DNA from: Lutraria lutraria
Taxonomy: Eukaryota > Mollusca > Bivalvia > Venerida > Mactridae
Assembly (NCBI GenBank): GCA_964023205.1
Contig: OZ026850.1
Location: 5,559,270-5,623,269, forward strand
DNA: 64,000 bases
Direction of reading: 5' to 3'
Part shown: one piece after another, positions 58,154 through 64,000 of the stretch
Position numbering within the stretch: the stretch's first letter is position 1
Layout: each line of letters begins with the position of its first letter
Position numbers and translations under genes: made by a program
Notes under the pieces: generated by a model
Databases searched by the model: none
The model's input: only the letters and a program-made list of their open reading frames with translations
Told to the model about the DNA's origin: nothing

Positions 58154-58637
58154 GTGACTTGTGGGGCTGTGGCGAGTATCACGAATCAAGTTGAAAAATC
58201 GAGTACGAATAATCGTCATTACTGAGATTCGTGGTTCGTGATCTTGTTTTTTTAACATAAAGGATATTCTTTGCTCTTAAAAATCCCTTATCTCTATATA
58301 CATGTCTCATTATAGACTAGCTACTGCCAAGAGGTCCAATCGGATCTATGAATATTAGGTCACAGGCTCAAACCAGAAATGATGCCTCGGTGGTAAATCT
58401 ATTAATTGGAAGGGAGTATACGTATAATTTTAATCCATAGACCATTTTATATTGATTTACTTCATTATTCCTAAATGAAAATTAGATTTAACTGTCTTTA
58501 GGACTGCAATGTTGAAGTTTTAGATGGGTTACTTTATAACAAAAGATTCGTGATTAAATTTGTGGGTGGTTATAGTGTTGAATCGTGGATTGGATCGGAT
58601 CGCCACTTACCCAACGATCCACAGCCCTAGTGACTTG
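58154..58637. mobile_element. hAT-like MITE, copy 2 (inverted relative to copy 1)
   Basis: The exact 8-bp duplication GTGACTTG flanks 58162-58629 (468 bp). The ends are TGGGGCTGTGG and CCACAGCCCTA. Its right end (GGATCGGATCGCCACTTACCCAACGATCCACAGCCC) is the reverse complement of the left end of the 34334 element. No transposase is present. Confidence 0.8.
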
Positions 58638-59744
58638 CATGTTCGCTAAACAAACATAGTAGTATTATATATGCATGATGAAACCGCCCGTTATGATGTA
58701 ACAATAATGATATTTAAGATCAGAGACGGATCTCAAGTTTCATTATTTCTTATTTTGATGCCGCGGAAACGTAGTTTTGTGATTCTTATATACATTCATG
58801 TATTCTAAATTTTGTGGGAGCTATATATGTGCAAGTTTAATCCATTTTTGTACGTCAGTCAGGTTATTTAAAATCGGATCTACAGACTACAGTACTGTAA
58901 CTTAATTACTATGCTACGATAATCAATATAAGTTAGCGAATGGATTATAGCGTAATTATTGAGTATTATTTCAATGACTATGTTCGGTCAGTTCATTATA
59001 CATGTACGTGTAGTTGTTAAAAGCATAACCTTTACTGACAGTATTGCGTCAGTTTTGCGTCTGTATGTTAACCTTATCAGTGGGCACTAATTTAATGAAC
59101 ATCATATCAAGCGGTCATTTTATCTACGTACTGTCCATAATTATTATCTGCGTAAGAAGTGCCGCAATACGTGTATCTAAGCAATATTTTTTTTAAAATA
59201 CATTATATTAAGACGTACGTACAACATTAACATTTATATACTATACATGTATGGGTTATGCATTCTCTAAAAATCGCTTCTGCAGAAAAAAAAAAGAAAA
59301 TAGAGAAGTTGTAATTTTTTAGATTGATCTCCGGACTAATTGTGCTGAAGCTTAATTTGTGTCTTTAATATCTAGAGGCATAATACGATTGTTTATTTCT
59401 CGTTACATTCTCATTTCAAATAAGGTAGAATTAAGGTATATATATAGGTAGTGATTTTTTGGATTTTGATTTTGAAAGCGTGCCGAAAAGTAAAAAAAAG
59501 TAATTGATGAAAGTCTAGGGTCGCGGGAAAAGTAAATTATAAAGGTAGGTCGGATAGGTGGCTGATTTCTGCCATTTCATATCTTCGTGTGTAGTCGAAG
59601 AACGACGACACGAACACACGATAAATTGGCCAGTTGTCGTGTCTTTGCCTGCGAATACACGAAATATTGAAGGCGAAATAACGATATTTTGATAGCGGCG
59701 AACACTAGAAATCTTCGATCTCTTGTAGAGTTTCGTGTCTGCGG

Positions 59745-59944
59745 GTGTGAAATCTTCGCACCCCCCACAGACCATCTACCATCCAGGAATTATTTTTACA
59801 CTCTGAAACACTGTCGAAAAAAATATTTTTTGAAACTTTATTTTGTTGTTATAAAACATGTTAGTCTATATACATAAAATTTGACAGTGTAAAAAGAATT
59901 CCTGGGTATAGTAGAGGGACTGTGGGGGGGGGGGATCTTCACAC
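59745..59944. mobile_element. fold-back (inverted repeat) element
   Basis: Imperfect arms of about 58 bp: the left arm runs from GTGTGAAATCTTCGCACCCCCCACAG through CCAGGAATTATTTTTACACT (59745-59802), and the right arm is its near reverse complement, AGTGTAAAAAGAATTCCTGG to GGGATCTTCACAC (59886-59944). The unpaired centre is about 83 bp. GC content and CGTGT-rich sequence just to the left (59575-59745) suggest a longer element. Confidence 0.65.
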
Positions 59945-62900
59945 GCCGGGTAGCCTGTGGGGTAACCAGAAATAAACATATTGTTTTACGCCTATTAGAT
60001 AAGCTAGCAATTATTTTATAGATTTCAATGCGTATACAATTCAATGGATATGGTTATCTATCACATATATACTTGACTGTATATATATTAATTGATCTCA
60101 AATAGGTTGAGAACGAATTAAGACCGATCTCAAATTTTCCAACCTATAACTCGGATATGCGCAGCCCTTATAATGAATATAGCACGTATTCTTAAGTTAT
60201 TTCTCAGTCCAAGCTTGACCCTATGTTCAAGTCAATTAGTTTTACCATTGTATATGTATCCTAGCTACAATGAAATGAACCAGCGATTCGTCGTCAATGA
60301 GTACAACTCAACGAATTTACAATTATTTAAAAATATGTAAATGTAACGTTATATATTTACTTTCGTGATAATGTTTGTCTAAATCTACTAAATGTAGAGC
60401 AATTTTACGAAAATTAATCAGTTCTGCTTTAATATAAATCTCACCGAATTTTGGCCTTCAATGAACCAAAATAGACTGATGTTCAGATGGTTCCTACTTC
60501 AACATATTCAATTATAGGTTTAGCGCATATAAAAATAGGAAACAGTCTGTTATGCATATTTAGCGAGCATGAGTGAAGAAATGTCCTTCACGAGTGAACT
60601 ACCGTATTCCTTGAAGAAAGATTTAAATTGAGAATTGAGTTAAAAATGTACGACCTAGCACTGGAATGATCAATTCAACACAAAAGATTTATAAAACAAA
60701 TCGACAATAGTCTGAGAATGTGATCGGCATACTCTTAATTAGTGTGTAGTCTGTCAGACGCTTTATAAGACCAATTATATCAGTCGAATCGAAACGGCAA
60801 GTGTTGCTTCAAATGAGCGACAAGATGCCAATCAAATACAAACATTCATGTTACACAAACGCGTACATATATATAGATCGAGTTTGTTAATTTTTTAATA
60901 GGTCGGTGAAATATAAATGAAGTTAACTAAGTGTTTCGTTGAAACATAAACTATGGGACCATGCGCCTCTTATTGATTCGTCATTCGTCTTGCAGTATCG
61001 TGCGTGTCCCTCTCTTGTTGTTCATACAGTGCATTATACTCACTTCGACCCCTTGATGATATATTTATTCTTCAGCGGGCTTTAATTGATTCACTCTTTG
61101 GGCTTTTTTAAAATTTGAGTTTCCCCTCGCAGTTAGACTGGTCCATTCTCCTAACCTAGCCAGACTAAGATTGCTAGGAAATGTTTAGAGCTTTAATTTT
61201 TATACATTTGTCTACATTTTACCTTGTGTATATTGATTTCTAAAATATTCTGCTTTTAATTTTTCAAATAAGTCAACGAAAAGAATAAAATATACATAGA
61301 CTTTCTTCGTATTGTGTTCTCTTCACTTATGGAGAAATTCAATGTCTTTCTTATTGCTTGCATTATATGAAACAGATAGCAAAGCCATAGGGGCATAGGG
61401 GGGGGGGGGGGGTAAGCAAGTTTTGTTGGCTCAACTTCACACGCACCTGAAAAAAAGAAATTGCATGAATAAACAATAGACAGATACGAAAATAAAAGAC
61501 ATTACATAACTCAGGTTTGAATGACCTCGTGAGTTCAGTTTGGAAAAATGGCACAAACAACTGCTGTAATGGTTCCCACGTTGTCCGACTTAATTTTATT
61601 TTGATGGAATTTGGTAACAAGCGTGATTATAATACGCCCCACATCTATATAAAACAGAGATTAGTTATTTCCGTTATCAAATGTCTTGGGACGACTTAAG
61701 TTACTAAAATATTTGATCAAGCGTTTTTCATTTGCGTAAATGTGTTTTCCAGCAGTGGTAAGCATATTTATTTTTTAAACTTTTATGAACATTTCTTTAT
61801 CATATTAGATGTTTGCATATATATTATGTTGATTTGGAAAAAGGCTTACATGCCTTTCGTTCTGTTCTTTAAATTGATACAAATACAAATTTATATTACT
61901 GTTAATTATACATATGATATGTTATGTATATTAAAGTTGTATGCTAGATTTATCAAACTAGAACCAGGGGTGTTGTAAAGAATAATGTACCAATACTTTA
62001 TGTAAACAATGTAATTCACACTGAAATCGACACATTTTCCTAAATTTTACTACATATGCCTAATGTACCAATCATGTTTCTAAGTTTAATTTTTGGCGAT
62101 TATTCCTAATTTGAATAGGGACGTGTCGGGGGTATAGTATCACTGTCAACAAGCAAGGAATAAGATTTCAAATTACATTCGATATAATTGTGTGGTAGAA
62201 TTTACTTTTAGTTACTTTTCAACATCTATGATTAATTATTATTACTATACATTGTACATTGTATGTCCATTTTGGTTCTACAGAAATATATATTTAATCT
62301 AAGGGTAAATTTCCTTCTGTACATGTTTATTCAAGCAATAATTGAATAATATTGTTAAAATATCTAGGCATTGGGGTGTACAAGGTCTTTTTATTTACTT
62401 GATATTCTTAAAATCGCGTTGCTTTAACCATCAGTTTATGTGTTACACTGTACATGTTTTATCATACCCCTGTGTCATTAAAAAAGAGTGTATGTTGAAA
62501 TTCTCATAATCATTCCAGCACTCAGTGCTCAGTTCACTGACATTTACAAGGTAGATTTTACCCTTGTTAGAACTTTGCCACCTCTTTGTAGATTAAGGGA
62601 TACTTTAATTTTACTTCGGCCAGAGTTCTAAATTCACAGACTAAATTATTATATTTCTTTTCTTTTAAATTCATGGTCTTTAAACCAGGTTTTAGGTTAG
62701 GTTAGAATTGTTGAGTATTCATTTTATTTATTGTTCTCCTTGATCAGCATAATCCATAAAACTTGTTTTAGTTATAAATATTGTGACAACTTACTAATAA
62801 ATAGAAGGTAAAAGCATCAGTAAACCAAGAAACTCTGTCTTTATATATTTATTTGTTAGTTAATTCAATTCGTAACGGTAGAACCTGGGATTTTGATCTG

Positions 62901-63037
62901 TGATCAGGTACATTAATATATATACTATACATGTTAAACTTGAAGAAAGGATCATAACAAAAACGAATCCAAACTGTTACAATTGCATCATAATTGTGCT
63001 TTTAGAATAAAAAAGTTGAGATTCCAAAAGCGGGGTA

Positions 63038-63515
63038 ATAAACAGCTAGTAGTGATGTTCTGATTAATCATTTATTCAACGAATCATTGACGAATGGCCT
63101 TTGACGTGACGTTGACGATGCTCCCATTTCGTCAACGGATTGTTGACTTCTGTACATAGTTGTCGTTCTAGACTATAGTACTGCAGACCTTACACGGTTT
63201 TACTTTAAAGAAGCTGCTGTTCAAGCTGTAACTGTAAATGCAGAATAATTATGGCATAGTGTAGTTTGTTTAGTAATAAGTATATTTTGTGATGTTTAAT
63301 CAATCATCTTAATTACTGTTACATCATTTAATATTTCAATTCTTATTGATTTTGTGCTATTCGATTGGTGTAAGAAATTGTAAATTAATGCAATAGTAAC
63401 ATATTTGATAATTTCTTATTTAATCAGTTTTAATCGATTAATCACTGACTTTTGCCTCTGATTAATCATGGGCAACGAAATTTTTCATTGACTGATTAAA
63501 ATCACTAATAAACAG
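63038..63515. mobile_element. possible hAT-like MITE
   Basis: ATAAACAG at 63038-63045 and 63508-63515 is an 8-bp direct repeat. The sequence between has short inverted ends (TAGTGATG, four bases in, and AATCACTA) with imperfect matches further in (CTGATTAATC / GATTAATCA). The 4-bp offset at the left makes this less certain than the other two. Confidence 0.45.
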
Positions 63516-63640
63516 TGAATGGTATTAAAAAGATAAGGGGCGCTGGTGGTAGGTGTTAAGTGCGCTCTCCTAGCTTGAAAAAAAAGAAACAAATAGGACT
63601 TCGAATATGCATGTTTATTTTTTTAATTAACAATAAAAGT

Positions 63641-63900
63641 TAGTTTCACAAATTCGCAGTATACTTTTTGCCTGAAAAGCAGTTCCGGGTACAACTTTGA
63701 ATAGACAGGATATAAATTAGAGTTATGTATACCCATTCTATAAATGGAAGGATATATACCAAATAATTATCGTTTTAATTAGAATAAGTTTCACGAATAC
63801 TTTTTGCTTGAAAAGTAGTTCCGGACACACCTTTGAATTGACAGGATACAATTTTGAGTTATGTATAAATAGATATATACCAAATTGTTTTCGTTTTATT
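63641..63900. repeat. diverged tandem duplication, ~144-bp offset
   Basis: AGTTTCACAAATTCGCAGTATACTTTTTGCCTGAAAAGCAGTTCCGG (from 63642) recurs as AGTTTCACGAATACTTTTTGCTTGAAAAGTAGTTCCGG (from 63786), and GACAGGATATAAATTAGAGTTATGTAT and GATATATACCAAAT also recur in order. The second copy lacks about 20 bp. Confidence 0.75.
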
Positions 63901-64000
63901 GGTCACTTTCCGCCACTTTGAATTATCTATGTTAGCTAGACGCTCTACTGTTTTATGGTCGCCATGCGCTGCGTGGTCTGATGTTTTTACCTTCGACATG

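Larger units (their letters stand above)
55770..64000. other. gene-free distal region
   Basis: AT-rich, with no exon or splice pattern I can support on either strand. It contains two palindromes (55875-55916, 56607-56645), hAT-like MITEs, a fold-back element, homopolymer G runs (57236-57254 and 61399-61412) and a diverged tandem duplication at the right edge. Confidence 0.45.

Noticed and set aside
59515..59775. 86-codon minus-strand ORF
   Set aside because: It lies across the CGTGT-rich segment and one fold-back arm; no exon signals.

Overview
This window looks like nuclear DNA of a bivalve mollusc; I cannot settle the species. It is AT-rich and gene-sparse. Its genes have many introns with GT-AG splice sites, and the introns carry tRNA-derived SINEs, many short inverted-repeat elements and several transposable elements built around tandem ~150-170 bp repeats, a structure typical of bivalve 'pearl'-type elements. 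There is nothing bacterial here: no operons, no CRISPR array, no rRNA and no complete functional tRNA gene.

Layout. (1) 712-4064, minus strand: the 5' part of a nuclear AT-hook and C2H2 zinc-finger protein whose 3' end lies beyond base 1. I rebuilt four exons in frame, one of them a 32-nt microexon. (2) 7621-8138, plus strand: the terminal exon of a ureidoglycolate lyase (AllA) family enzyme of purine/allantoin breakdown; its first exon was not found. (3) 8376-8700, minus strand: a possible unidentified coding remnant. (4) 14449-35240, minus strand: a complete NKAIN gene (Na,K-ATPase beta-subunit interacting four-pass membrane protein) of six exons, with a long alternative reading of exon 5 that predicts two different C-terminal tails. 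(5) 35241-35672: a 432-bp interval shared by two divergent genes. (6) 35673-44776, plus strand: a complete aspartyl/asparaginyl beta-hydroxylase gene (ASPH), 11 exons, 557 residues, with all catalytic residues present. (7) 44777-64000: no convincing gene. This stretch holds SINEs, MITEs, a 30-bp tandem repeat, a 3.4-kb minisatellite of ~37-bp units, perfect palindromes, a fold-back element and a diverged tandem duplication.

The genes do not form one pathway. NKAIN and ASPH are physically coupled by their head-to-head arrangement and may share a promoter. The most unusual material is in the repeats: two pearl-like elements with a dimeric (164/155 bp) internal repeat, a third inverted copy interrupted by a solo LTR, a second tandem-core element with 12-bp terminal inverted repeats, and two related palindromes beside the minisatellite. 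Exon boundaries were inferred by eye from splice sites, phase and protein similarity, without transcript data or database searches.
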